Source: Comamonadaceae bacterium
Lineage (GTDB): Bacteria; Pseudomonadota; Gammaproteobacteria; Burkholderiales; Burkholderiaceae_C
Reading direction: 5' to 3'
Assembly: GCA_027491035.1 (NCBI GenBank)
Contig: JAIXWZ010000037.1
Location: forward strand, 1-37,948
Length of the DNA: 37,948 nucleotides
Part shown: positions 16,884-25,803 of the stretch, piece after piece
Position numbering within the stretch: position 1 is the first letter of the stretch
How the letters are laid out: the number at the start of each line of letters is the position of its first letter
The notes under the pieces: model-generated
Database searches by the model: none
What the model was told of the DNA's origin: nothing
Seen by the model: the letters and a program-made list of their open reading frames with translations, nothing else
Made by a program: the position numbers and the translations under genes

Positions 16884-18146
16884 ATGACTGCCAGAGAATT
16901 TCGAACCTGCTTGGCCGCGCTGTTGCTGTCGGCCGCGTCGCTTCCGGCCGCCTGGGCCCAGGCCACGGCCTGTCCCGTCAAGGTCGGCGGCATCTTGCCC
17001 CTGACCGGCTCCATGGCCCCGATCACCAAGAAAATTGCGCAGGCTGCCGAACTGGCGTTCGAGCATGTCAACCAGGGCGGTGGGGTCAAGGGCTGTCCGG
17101 TGCAATTTATCTTGCGTGATGACCAGGGGCAACCCAGTGTGGGCGTCGATGCCGCCAAATACCTGGTCGAGGTCGAGCGCGTGCAGGCTTTCACCGGCAC
17201 CATCTCCTCGGGTGTGACGGGCCCCATCATTTCTGCCGTGACTGCGCCTTCGAAAGTGGTGCAGATTTCCTGCTGCTCCTCGGCCAGCAACTTCACCGAC
17301 GGTCGCAGCGGCGGGTATTTCTTTCGAACCCTGCCCACCAGCAAGACCCAGGCTTACGCCACGGCCTCCGAGGTCAACCGCCGGGGCATGAAGCGCTTGG
17401 CCATCATTTACGTCAACACCGATTTCGGCACCGACATGCTGCGGTTTTACCGGGGTGCCCACAACAAGCTCGGCGGCGACATCGTGGCCGAGGTGGCCTA
17501 CAACGACAACCAGCCGAGCTACCGCGCCGAAGTCAGCCGGGCGCTGGCTGCCAAACCCGAGTCCTTGCTGCTCATTGGCTTTCCCAAGGACGCGGTGACC
17601 ATCGTTCGCGAGTGGCTGTCTCAGGGCGGCTCCAGAAAGGTGGCGCTCAACAACTCCATGCGCACCATGGACTTCGTCAACGGTGTGGGTGCCCAGTTTG
17701 TTGAGGACTTCTTTGGCATGGACAACGCCCAGGAACCCGGCCCTAGCGTCGATGCGTTCAACGACGCGTTCCAGAAGAAATGGAACGCCGACTCCAAGGG
17801 ACCTGGCGTTCACACGCAGTACGACGCGGTCATGGTGATGGCTTTGGCGATGAACATTGCCAAAGACCTCACCGGCCCGTCGATTCGTGACGCCGTGCGG
17901 CGCGTGCACACCCCCGGCGGCACGCCCGTTGGAACCGGCCCGGCCGAGTTCAAGAAAGCGCTCGAGCTGATCCGTGCGGGCCGCCCGATCAAGTACTCTG
18001 GCGCCACCGGGCCGATCGAGTTCGATGCCAATGGCGATGTCAGCGGCCCTGCGCTGGTCTGGAAGATCAATAACGGCCAGATCGTCACCGATCGCACCAT
18101 CGGCCTGACCGAGATGCAGGCGCTGACCCGTCGGATTGAGAACTGA
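16884..18146 (+). CDS. Periplasmic substrate-binding protein of the second liv-type transporter
   Basis: LivK-like (periplasmic binding protein type I fold) of 420 aa. A signal peptide is visible: basic start, hydrophobic LAALLLSAASL, and probable cleavage after AWA near residue 25. The mature protein starts with KVGGILPLTGSMAPITKKIA, typical of family 5/6 amino acid- and amide-binding proteins. It contains a Cys pair (SCCSS) near residue 132. It lies 35 bp after the LivM gene. The ligand is unknown; the clustered kynureninase, hydantoinase and Rid genes point to a nitrogen-containing aromatic or cyclic amide (inference). Confidence 0.91.
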   Translation: MTAREFRTCLAALLLSAASLPAAWAQATACPVKVGGILPLTGSMAPITKKIAQAAELAFEHVNQGGGVKGCPVQFILRDDQGQPSVGVDAAKYLVEVERVQAFTGTISSGVTGPIISAVTAPSKVVQISCCSSASNFTDGRSGGYFFRTLPTSKTQAYATASEVNRRGMKRLAIIYVNTDFGTDMLRFYRGAHNKLGGDIVAEVAYNDNQPSYRAEVSRALAAKPESLLLIGFPKDAVTIVREWLSQGGSRKVALNNSMRTMDFVNGVGAQFVEDFFGMDNAQEPGPSVDAFNDAFQKKWNADSKGPGVHTQYDAVMVMALAMNIAKDLTGPSIRDAVRRVHTPGGTPVGTGPAEFKKALELIRAGRPIKYSGATGPIEFDANGDVSGPALVWKINNGQIVTDRTIGLTEMQALTRRIEN

Positions 18147-18181
18147 TGGGTTCGTGGGCGAGCGTGCCGGTCATCTGCTGA

Positions 18182-18637
18182 TTGCGCAATGTGACTGAGG
18201 CTGCGCGGGCTCCCGTTCATGTCGCCAGCCTGGTCTGCGCGGTCGAGCCGGCCCGGGCCCTGCGCTTTATGGCCGATGGCCTGGCGCTCGGACGCTGGGC
18301 CCTCGGGTCGATGGAGACGGTGCGCGTGGCACCGGGGCTTTACCGAGGGCGCTCGCTGTTTGACGGCTCGAGCGTTCTGGTGCGGCCCGTCCTTGACCCC
18401 CAGCGGGCCCAGGTGGACTATTGGGTCGGCCACGATCGCGAGCATCTGAGCGCGCGCATCATGGCCAAGGTGCTGCCCCATGCGCAAGGCTGCGTGGTGT
18501 GCCTGATGGCCTGGCGCAGTCCGGACATGTCTGACGCCCGCTGGGCGCGCCTGATCGCCTGCCATGAAGCAGAGATCCACCTCATTCAATCGATCCTCGA
18601 AACACCGCGCCGCTCGCTGCGGCGCTCATCCCAATGA
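18182..18637 (+). CDS. Small SRPBCC-like protein coupled to the kynureninase gene
   Basis: About 150 residues. The arrangement ARALRFMADGLALGRWALG, then PGLYRGRSLFDG, VDYWVG and RWARLIACHEAEI resembles START/SRPBCC (polyketide-cyclase-like) small-molecule-binding proteins, but this is a fold-level impression only. No ATG starts it. TTG at 18182 directly follows an in-frame stop, and GTG at 18191 is an alternative. The stop overlaps the kynureninase ATG by 4 bp, so the two are translationally coupled and may act on the same compound. It lacks a signal peptide. Confidence 0.6.
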   Translation: MRNVTEAARAPVHVASLVCAVEPARALRFMADGLALGRWALGSMETVRVAPGLYRGRSLFDGSSVLVRPVLDPQRAQVDYWVGHDREHLSARIMAKVLPHAQGCVVCLMAWRSPDMSDARWARLIACHEAEIHLIQSILETPRRSLRRSSQ

Positions 18638-19869
18638 TCACTCTGTCCGACTGCCAGGCGCTCGATGCGCAGGACCCCCTGCGCCAGTTGCGGCTCAAAT
18701 TTGCCCAGCCCACCGAGGACACGATTTACCTCGATGGCAATTCGGTCGGCGCCATGCCCGCCGATGCGCCGCAGCGGGTGCAGGAGCTGATGACGCGGGG
18801 CTGGCGCGACGCCCGTCGGCGCGGCTGGAGCCATTTCGACTGGATGGAAAAGCCCTGGCTGCTCGGCGAGGCGGTTGCGCACCTGCTTGGCGCGGGGCCG
18901 CAGGATGTGGTCTTTAGCGACAACACCTCGGTCAATTTGTTCAAGCTGCTGGCCTATGCCTGCAAGCTTGAGCCCAAGCGACCCGTTATCGTGACCGAGC
19001 GTCACAACTTTCCAACCGATGTCTACATCGCGCAGGGCCTGGCCCATCTGCTCGATGGCCGTGTGAGCGTGCGCTTCATTGACCACCCCGATGAGCTGCC
19101 CGCGGCCCTCGGGCCCGATGTCGGCGTGGTCTACCTCAGTCATGTGGACTACCGATCGAGCTACCGCTGGCCGATGCGCCAGACCAATGAGGCCATCCAC
19201 CGCTGCGGCGCGCTGGCGTTCTGGGATCTTTCGCACGCGGCCGGCGCCATCGCGGTCAATCTTGAGGACGATGGCGCCGATTTTGCCGTGGGCTGTGGTT
19301 ACAAATACCTCTGCGGTGGCCCGGGCGCGCCTGCGTGGCTGTATGTTCATCCGCAGCACCAGGAAAAGGATTGGCCGGCCATCGCGGGCTGGATGGGTCA
19401 CCAGGATGTGTTTGCTTTTGCGCCGGACTATGAGCCCTTAACAGGGGTGCGCCGCCACCTGACCGGATCGCCCTCCATCCTGGCCAATCAGGCCATGTCG
19501 GCGGCAGCCGACCTCTGGAAGACCATCGAGCCGGCCGATCTGAACTGGAAGCACCAGTCGCTGTCTGAGTTGTTGGTGCGGCTGCTGCAGCAGCGCTGCA
19601 CCGATCTGGGCGTGGTGGTCACTTCGCCCCTCGATTACGCCCAGCGCGGCGGACATTTGACGTTCAGCCACCCCGGCGCTGGCAGCGTGACCGAGGCCTT
19701 GCTCGCCCACGGCGTGGTGTCCTCGTTTCGCAAACCCGATTCGATCCGCTTTGGACTCTCGCCCATGGCCCTGAGCCATGTCGATTTGTGGAACGCGGTC
19801 GATCGGCTGGTTCATGTGCTGCAAAGCGGTGTCTGGCAAGACAGCCGCTTTGCCAAGGTCTCGGTCTGA
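18634..19869 (+). CDS. kynU: Kynureninase-family PLP enzyme
   Basis: 411 aa, normal kynureninase length. Kynureninase (EC 3.7.1.3) cleaves kynurenine to anthranilate and alanine with PLP. Signature elements are IYLDGNSVG (31-39), HNFPTD (124-129), WDLSHAAGA with Asp198 and His201, and the PLP lysine Lys224 in GYKYLCGGPG, as in authentic kynureninases. The context is not a usual tryptophan operon: there is no kynA, kynB or anthranilate gene in the window. Instead it ends a transporter operon. It may act on kynurenine or on a related gamma-oxo amino acid. It is convergent with the AKR-Rid gene. Confidence 0.87.
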   Translation: MITLSDCQALDAQDPLRQLRLKFAQPTEDTIYLDGNSVGAMPADAPQRVQELMTRGWRDARRRGWSHFDWMEKPWLLGEAVAHLLGAGPQDVVFSDNTSVNLFKLLAYACKLEPKRPVIVTERHNFPTDVYIAQGLAHLLDGRVSVRFIDHPDELPAALGPDVGVVYLSHVDYRSSYRWPMRQTNEAIHRCGALAFWDLSHAAGAIAVNLEDDGADFAVGCGYKYLCGGPGAPAWLYVHPQHQEKDWPAIAGWMGHQDVFAFAPDYEPLTGVRRHLTGSPSILANQAMSAAADLWKTIEPADLNWKHQSLSELLVRLLQQRCTDLGVVVTSPLDYAQRGGHLTFSHPGAGSVTEALLAHGVVSSFRKPDSIRFGLSPMALSHVDLWNAVDRLVHVLQSGVWQDSRFAKVSV

Positions 19870-19875
19870 GCTTGT

Positions 19876-19891
19876 GCGGCCGGCGGGCCGC
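19876..19891. terminator. Hairpin between convergent genes
   Basis: GCGGCC (19876-19881) and GGCCGC (19886-19891) form a 6-bp GC-only stem with a 4-nt loop in the 29-bp gap between the convergent kynureninase and AKR-Rid stops. It could stop transcription from both sides. No T-run follows, so it is not a classical intrinsic terminator. Confidence 0.3.
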
Positions 19892-19898
19892 GGCGGGC

Positions 19899-21746
19899 TC
19901 AGCGCCGGCGCGCAGTGACCTCGATTTCCACCAGGCACTGGGCCAAGGCCAGCGGCGTGCACAAGGTGGTGTTGCTCGGTCGGGCCGGACCGAAGCGCTC
20001 GCGGATCACCTGGCTGACCGCCTCCACATCGTCTCGGTGGGCCAGGTGCACCACCACCCGGACCACATCGAGCAAGCTCATCTGCGCTTGCTGCAGCGCC
20101 GCTTCGATGGTGTCGATCGCGCGCTGCGCCTGCCCCAGAGCAGTCGAGGGCCACAGGCCGGTTGCAAAGTCGACGCCCACCGTGCCCGAGACGAAGGCCC
20201 AGTCGCCCTCGACGACCGCGCGTGAGTAGCCTGCCATCGCCTCATACGGTGAGCCGCTGCTGACAAACTGCCGGGGCGCCGGCTCGACTTCGGCCTCGGC
20301 TTCGATTTCGACTTCGTAGTCCCCGACCAGGTTGGCCACGGCCAGCAAGGTGTTGGCCGGGCGGACGTCGGCAAACACCCGGCCGTGGACTTCGGTCGGG
20401 CCTTGCCAGGCGGCCACATCTTTCAGATAGACCCGGGTGCGCACCACATCGCTCAGGCCCGCGCCGAGCGCTTGCAGGCTGGCCGCGATCTTGTCGAGGA
20501 TGTAGACCGTCTGCGCCTGCGCGTTGCCGGGGGCCATCACGGTGCCGTCGCCATGGGTGGCAGTGGTGCCGCTGACCAGCACGCGCGAGCCCTGCCGGAC
20601 AGCCCTTGAGTAGCCACCAATGCCTTCCCAGCGACTGCCGGTGGACACCTGGCTGCGTGAAGGCCGTGTGCTCACTGCCTGAGCCTGGTAGGGCCGCTTG
20701 AGTTGGTCGAGGTGGTGGCTGAGGTCCCCCGAGGCCGTCAGGAAGGGGGGCTTGCGGTATTCGTCCCCACAGTCGCCGGGCGGATGCCGCGTCTGTGCAA
20801 AGGCCGCCTCCAGGCGTTCATGGTCTTGCGCATCGAGCGCAAAGCCAAACACGCTCAGGTTGCTGCTGCGGTGCTCGCTTTGCCCCAGACGCGCACCGAC
20901 GATGGCCGCGCCCACCGCAGGCTGCTCGAGCACCCAGCGCAATGAGACTGCTGCGATCGACACCCGGTGTTTAGTGGCGATCGCGTGGGCCGCCTGCAAG
21001 ACCCCTTGGAAGGCCTGCCAGCCGCCAATGGCACCGATGAAGCGGTGGTACTTGGACTTGCTCCAGTCGGCAACGGCGGCCGGCTCGCTCTGGCCCAGCC
21101 AGCGCTCGCTCAAAAAGCCGCCGGCCAGCGTGCCATAGGCCAGCAGCTTGATGCCTTCGGCCTGGCACAGCTGGCTCATGCGCCCGGCCGCGCGCCGGTC
21201 GAGCAGCGAGAACGACACCTGGTTGGTTGCAATCGAGATGCCGTGGCGGCACAGCAGGTGCAAGTGATCGGTGTCAAAGTTGGTCAAGCCCAGATGATGG
21301 ATCTGGCCGCGCTCGCGCAGCTCCATCAGGTGTGCCATGGCATCGAGATAGCCCGGGTGGGTGTAATCCCACCAATGGAACTGCATCAGGTCGATGCGCT
21401 CGACACCGAGTCGGCTGCGCCGCTCATCGATCCCCGCCTGCACGCGCGCGGCCGTCATCTCATCGGGCTCGGGGCACCATTTGGTGAAGGCGTGTGCGGA
21501 GCTGGCGCGCCATTGGCGCAGAAACTGGCCCGTGATCAGCTCGGCGCTGCCGTAGTGGTCGGCCATGTCGAAGGCATCGAAGCCGGCCTGGGCATAGTCG
21601 GCCAGGTTTTGGGCCGCTGGCCCGATCTCGAGCAGGCGCCCATCGCGCTCCATGTCTGCCACCTGCCAAAGGCCAGTGACCAGTCTGGGGACGTTCAGTC
21701 CTGGGGCCAGATCGATGCGGTGGGGGCGTTGGGTTGACTCAGGCAT
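19899..21746 (-). CDS. Aldo/keto reductase fused to two RidA (YjgF/YER057c/UK114) domains
   Basis: A 615-residue three-part protein. Residues 1-340 are an aldo/keto reductase with the catalytic tetrad Asp60, Tyr65, Lys89 and His124. Residues ~365-487 and ~495-613 are two Rid domains, each beginning with a GYSRAV...VSGT block and ending in an EIE strand. At the position of E. coli RidA Arg105 both have Asn (RPAN465, RPSN592), so the imine-deaminase arginine is absent, as in the Rid4-Rid7 groups. One continuous frame without a stop links the parts. It lies 36 bp after hyuB and ends the minus-strand operon. It is paralogous to the AKR at 26574-27605 (both have LLDRR-AG and YGTLAGGFL). The substrate is unknown. 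Confidence 0.88.
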   Translation of the reverse strand: MPESTQRPHRIDLAPGLNVPRLVTGLWQVADMERDGRLLEIGPAAQNLADYAQAGFDAFDMADHYGSAELITGQFLRQWRASSAHAFTKWCPEPDEMTAARVQAGIDERRSRLGVERIDLMQFHWWDYTHPGYLDAMAHLMELRERGQIHHLGLTNFDTDHLHLLCRHGISIATNQVSFSLLDRRAAGRMSQLCQAEGIKLLAYGTLAGGFLSERWLGQSEPAAVADWSKSKYHRFIGAIGGWQAFQGVLQAAHAIATKHRVSIAAVSLRWVLEQPAVGAAIVGARLGQSEHRSSNLSVFGFALDAQDHERLEAAFAQTRHPPGDCGDEYRKPPFLTASGDLSHHLDQLKRPYQAQAVSTRPSRSQVSTGSRWEGIGGYSRAVRQGSRVLVSGTTATHGDGTVMAPGNAQAQTVYILDKIAASLQALGAGLSDVVRTRVYLKDVAAWQGPTEVHGRVFADVRPANTLLAVANLVGDYEVEIEAEAEVEPAPRQFVSSGSPYEAMAGYSRAVVEGDWAFVSGTVGVDFATGLWPSTALGQAQRAIDTIEAALQQAQMSLLDVVRVVVHLAHRDDVEAVSQVIRERFGPARPSNTTLCTPLALAQCLVEIEVTARRR

Positions 21747-21782
21747 GGAAGGGGTGGTCAGGTCGGTTCATCGATTGTGCCC

Positions 21783-23453
21783 TCAGCGCGTCTCCAGGCC
21801 TTCGGCCCGGTCGAGCGCCAGGGCCTGGGGATCGCGATCTTCGGCCTTGCCATAGCCGCCGCCGCCGGGCAATTGGAGCAACAGGCGGCAACCGGGTGGC
21901 ACCTCATGCAGGCCCTTGTCGAGAATCACGGTGCCGTTGGAGAGGTGACAAGAGCCGGGCCTGCCGTCCTGGCCGCCGGCCCGGCCGCGAGCCGGATGGA
22001 TGCGCCGATCAAAGGTGGCCGCTGAAATGCGAAAGCTCTCGCCCTCGCGGTGACCGATTTCAATCACGCTGCCCAGCCCACCGCGAAACTGGCCTTGCCC
22101 CGCGCTGGCCGGCAGGTATTCGCGCCGATGAAACAAAAGCGGTGATTCGGCCTCGGTCACCTCGATCGGAATGGTTCCCACGCCGCTGGGGAAGGCCGTG
22201 CAGGACAGCCCATCCTTGCTGGGCCGCGCGCCCATACCGCCGATGCCCAGGCTCATGGTTTGGTAGGGCCCCTGGGCCTGCTCGCCCGACAGGGCCAGCA
22301 CCCAGATGCTGCCGGCCCCCTCGGCGCTGACCAGACCTTTGCAGGGCTGCTGCAGACAGCCAAACATCAGGTCGGGCAGCATTTGCCCGACCACGTGCCG
22401 GGCGGTGACCGGGGCCGGTGGCAAGGGATGGACGATAGAGCCAGGCTCTGCCCTGACCTCAATGGCCGACAGCGAGCCAGCGTTGTTCGGGATGTCCGGC
22501 GCGATGACGCATTTGATGCCGAAGACCGTGTAGGCATCGGTGTAGCACTTGGGTGAATTGATGCCCGAACGCGACGCGGGCGATGAGCCGGCGTAGTCGA
22601 TGCACATCAGCTCGCCGGCCACCTGCAGCGTGGCCACCAGATCGACCGCCGGGCCGTTGCCATCGATGCGCATCTCGTGGCGCCATTGCCCATCGGGCAA
22701 GGCCGCAATCACCTCGCGCATGGCCTTGGCCGAGGTGTCGATGATGTAATCGGACAGCCGCTCCATGTCATCCAGGCCAAACTCCTGCAGCAAGGCCTGC
22801 AAGCGCTGCATGGCCGCCGCGTTGCACGACACCAGCGACATCAGATCCCCGCGCGCTTGCAGAGGCTCTCGCACATTGCGCTCGAGCAGGGCAAAAAACG
22901 TGGCGTTGGGCTGACCGGCCTCAAACAGCTTGAGATGGGGCACCCACAGCCCCTCCTCAAACACCGAGCGCGCCTCCGCGGTAAAGCCACGCCCGCCGAT
23001 GTCGATCACGTGGCAGGTTGATGCCATCAGGGCCACCGAGCGGCCCTGGTGAAAAACCGGCGAGACGACGACAAAGTCGAACAGGTGACCGGTGCCCATC
23101 CAGGGGTCGTTGGTCACCAGCACATCGCCAGGCTTCAAGTCATCGAGCGCAAAACGCTCAAGAAAGTGCCCGACGGCCAAGGCCATGGTGTTGACGTGGC
23201 CCGGCGTGCCGGTCACAGCCTGCGCCATCATGCGTCCGCGGCGGTCGTAGACGCCCACCGACAAATCCCCCGCCTCTCGGGTGACCGCGCCAAAAGCCGT
23301 CTTGAGCAAGACCTGGGCACCCTCTTCAACCACCGAGATCAAGCGGTTCCACATCACCTGCTGCATCACCCGCTCGCGCATGGTCGGCTCGGCTGGGCTT
23401 GGGCCTGGTGGGGCCGCGCGATTGCTTTGGGGGGAGGCGGTGGGTGTGTGCAT
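21783..23453 (-). CDS. hyuB: Hydantoinase B/oxoprolinase family protein
   Basis: 556 aa, matching the HyuB subunit of ATP-dependent N-methylhydantoinase, 5-oxoprolinase-type and acetophenone-carboxylase-type enzymes. Recognisable blocks are EGAQVLLKTAFGAVTREAGD, TPGHVNTM, PGDVLVTNDPWMGTGHLFDF, the mid-protein YAGSSPAS and NSPKCYTDAY, and a C-terminal PGGGGYG. It starts 32 bp after the hyuA stop and should form a complex with HyuA. Together they would use ATP to open a cyclic amide or to carboxylate a ketone; which one cannot be told from the sequence. Confidence 0.92.
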   Translation of the reverse strand: MHTPTASPQSNRAAPPGPSPAEPTMRERVMQQVMWNRLISVVEEGAQVLLKTAFGAVTREAGDLSVGVYDRRGRMMAQAVTGTPGHVNTMALAVGHFLERFALDDLKPGDVLVTNDPWMGTGHLFDFVVVSPVFHQGRSVALMASTCHVIDIGGRGFTAEARSVFEEGLWVPHLKLFEAGQPNATFFALLERNVREPLQARGDLMSLVSCNAAAMQRLQALLQEFGLDDMERLSDYIIDTSAKAMREVIAALPDGQWRHEMRIDGNGPAVDLVATLQVAGELMCIDYAGSSPASRSGINSPKCYTDAYTVFGIKCVIAPDIPNNAGSLSAIEVRAEPGSIVHPLPPAPVTARHVVGQMLPDLMFGCLQQPCKGLVSAEGAGSIWVLALSGEQAQGPYQTMSLGIGGMGARPSKDGLSCTAFPSGVGTIPIEVTEAESPLLFHRREYLPASAGQGQFRGGLGSVIEIGHREGESFRISAATFDRRIHPARGRAGGQDGRPGSCHLSNGTVILDKGLHEVPPGCRLLLQLPGGGGYGKAEDRDPQALALDRAEGLETR

Positions 23454-23485
23454 GGACAGATGGACGCCGTGGTCGAGGTTTCAGG

Positions 23486-25582
23486 TCAAGCCGCTGGCGG
23501 GGCGGTGGAGTCGATCAGGTGCAGGTGGCCCAGCCCGTCGAGACTGGCCCGCCAGCCTTGCGGCACCACGGTGGTGGTCTGCTCTTCGGCCACGAGCGCT
23601 GGCCCATCGAGCCAGGCGCCGGCGGCAAGCGCTGTGCGCAGATACACCGGGTGCATCAGCCACTGGCCGGTGTGCGCATCGAAGACCTGGCGCTGCGCCT
23701 GCGCTTGTGCCGGCGTGGGCTCGGGCGCATGGGGCCGTGCAGGCAGCGCCGGCGCCTGGGCGCTGGCCGAGACCGTCCAGGTGAGGAACTCCAGCGCAAC
23801 CCCTGCAATGCGCATCCCGTATTGGCGCTCGTACCGGCTCTCGAAGGCCTCACGCAATTGCTCGATCGCCCGTTCATCGAGCGGGCCTTCGGGCAAGGCA
23901 ATCGCCAATTCATGGCCCTGCCCCACGTAACGCACATCGACCCAGCGCCGCACCTCGATGCGCGCTGCGGGATCGCCCTGGCGCACGATCTGGGTGGACT
24001 GCTGCTCCAAGTCTGCGAGCATGCCATTGAGCCGGGGCAAGTCCAGCGCAGCCTCCTGCATGCGCAGGCTGCGAACCATCTCGAAGGCCACGGGCGAAAG
24101 CAGAAAACCCACCGCCGAGCCCACGCCCGCGTCCTTGGGCACGACCACCTCACGGATGTCGAGCCGGCGGGCCATGGCTGCGGCGTGCAGCGGCGCCGCG
24201 CCGCCGAAGGCGATCAGCGTACATTGGGCCAGGGTCTTGCCGCGCTCGATCGCATGCACCCGTGCGGCGTTGGCCATGTTTTCCTCGACGATCTCGAGGA
24301 TGCCGCCGGCCGCCCAGGTCAGGTCGAGCGATTGCACCTGGGCCACTTGCTCGGCAATGGCTTGCTGGGCAGCGGGCAGATCGAGCTGGAAGCGACCGGC
24401 GGCAAAGCGCTCGGGGTCGAGCCGTCCGAGCACCAGTTGTGCGTCGGTGACGGTGGCGAGCTGGCCGCCGCGGCCAAAGCACACCGGGCCGGGCAGGGCG
24501 GCGGCACTGTCTGGGCCCACCACAATCCGACCGATGCGGTCAACGCGCCCAATGGAGCCGCCGCCTGCGCCGATTTCGACCATTTCAGTGACGGGAATGC
24601 GCACCGGCCAGCCGCTGCCTTTGAGGTTTTTCCAGGCCCGCGCCACTTCAAATCGGCGCGACTGTTCGACCTGGCCGTCGGTGATGAAGCAAATCTTGGC
24701 GGTGGTGCCGCCCATGTCAAACGACAGGGCCTGCTTGAGCCCGAGCTGATTTGAAAGCGATGCCGACAAGGTGGCACCGCCGGCCGGCCCCGATTCGACC
24801 AGCCGGATGGGAAAGCGCATGGCCGTCTGCAGCGTGGTCAGCCCGCCGCCCGAGGTCACAAGAAAGAGCGGACAGCGCAGGCCCAGGGCTTGCAGGCGCT
24901 CTTGCAGGGCCTGCAGGTAGCGCGACATCAGCGGCTGCACATAGGCATTGGCCACGGTGGTCGAAAAGCGCTCAAACTCGCGGATCTCCGGGCAAACCTC
25001 GCTGGAGTTGCACACCGATGCCGCAGGCCACAGCGCCCGCACCCGATCGGCAACGGCGCGCTCGTGCTCAGGGTTGGCATAGGCGTGGAGCAGGCCCACG
25101 GCCACGGCTTCTATCGCCTGGCTTTGCAGGCTGGCAATGGCGCGGTCGACGTCGTCCATGCACAGCGGCTCGTAGATCTTGCCCTGGGCGGTCATCCGGC
25201 CCTTGACACCGATGCGGGCCTGCCGGGGCACCAGGGAAGCGGGCTTTTCAAGGTCCAGGTCGTAGTGGTCAAAGCGTTTTTCGTCCCCCATGGCCAGCAC
25301 ATCGCGAAAACCGGCGTTGGTGATAAAGCCCGTGCGCGCGCCCTTGCGCTCGATCAAGGCGTTGGTTGCCAAGGTGGTGCCGTGGACCAGCAGATCCACG
25401 TCCTGGGGCGCTGCACCGACTTGCGCCAGCACCTGCAAAATGCCCTCGACCATGGCTTGCTCAGGCGCTTGGGGCGTCGTCAGCAGCTTGGTGCTGCTTT
25501 GCTGGCTGCCGCGCTGCAGCACCACGTCGGTGAAGGTGCCGCCGATATCGACCGCAATGCGCAAGGCGTTTGACGGGTTCAT
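23486..25582 (-). CDS. hyuA: Hydantoinase A/oxoprolinase family protein
   Basis: 698 aa from ATG at 25582; a 10-residue upstream extension was rejected because MNPSNALRIAVDIGGTF is the canonical start. It is the ATPase subunit: DIGGTFTDVVL (12-22) is the first phosphate-binding loop of the hydantoinase A N-terminal region, and later SFDMGGTTAKICFI and IGAGGGSIGRVD are the second ASKHA-type nucleotide site. GGAAPLHAAAMAR is also typical. It lies directly upstream of hyuB. A 221-bp gap separates it from the Crp/Fnr gene, and the inverted repeat at 25754-25769 lies in that gap, giving hyuA its own control region. Confidence 0.93.
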   Translation of the reverse strand: MNPSNALRIAVDIGGTFTDVVLQRGSQQSSTKLLTTPQAPEQAMVEGILQVLAQVGAAPQDVDLLVHGTTLATNALIERKGARTGFITNAGFRDVLAMGDEKRFDHYDLDLEKPASLVPRQARIGVKGRMTAQGKIYEPLCMDDVDRAIASLQSQAIEAVAVGLLHAYANPEHERAVADRVRALWPAASVCNSSEVCPEIREFERFSTTVANAYVQPLMSRYLQALQERLQALGLRCPLFLVTSGGGLTTLQTAMRFPIRLVESGPAGGATLSASLSNQLGLKQALSFDMGGTTAKICFITDGQVEQSRRFEVARAWKNLKGSGWPVRIPVTEMVEIGAGGGSIGRVDRIGRIVVGPDSAAALPGPVCFGRGGQLATVTDAQLVLGRLDPERFAAGRFQLDLPAAQQAIAEQVAQVQSLDLTWAAGGILEIVEENMANAARVHAIERGKTLAQCTLIAFGGAAPLHAAAMARRLDIREVVVPKDAGVGSAVGFLLSPVAFEMVRSLRMQEAALDLPRLNGMLADLEQQSTQIVRQGDPAARIEVRRWVDVRYVGQGHELAIALPEGPLDERAIEQLREAFESRYERQYGMRIAGVALEFLTWTVSASAQAPALPARPHAPEPTPAQAQAQRQVFDAHTGQWLMHPVYLRTALAAGAWLDGPALVAEEQTTTVVPQGWRASLDGLGHLHLIDSTAPPAA

Positions 25583-25753
25583 CGAACTGCTCCGGCTGCC
25601 ATCGGATCGCACGCAGGGCCCGGGCGCAAATTCTGGCGCTGCCTGGCCTCTGGCCGGGCAGGCCTACAGCAAAACAGGGGTCGGCGGGGCGTCATGGTGC
25701 CGGTGTTCAAGCAGTCAATGGCCACAGCTTAGTGACCGCCTGGCCGACTGCCG

Positions 25754-25769
25754 TGTCAATCGCTTTACA
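25754..25769 (-). promoter_or_regulatory. Candidate Crp/Fnr-type operator upstream of hyuA
   Basis: Read on the minus strand this is TGTAAAGCGATTGACA, followed by CGGCAG. It matches the site at 13318 in 20 of 22 bases over the longer stretch. It again embeds TTGACA, a perfect -35 hexamer, but no good -10 follows at 17-18 bp, which suggests an activated promoter. The distance to the hyuA start is about 170 bp. The adjacent upstream gene is a Crp/Fnr regulator, the natural candidate to bind it. Confidence 0.6.
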
Positions 25770-25803
25770 ACCTGATGAAAACCCGGGGCACCGACTCGCC
25801 AAG

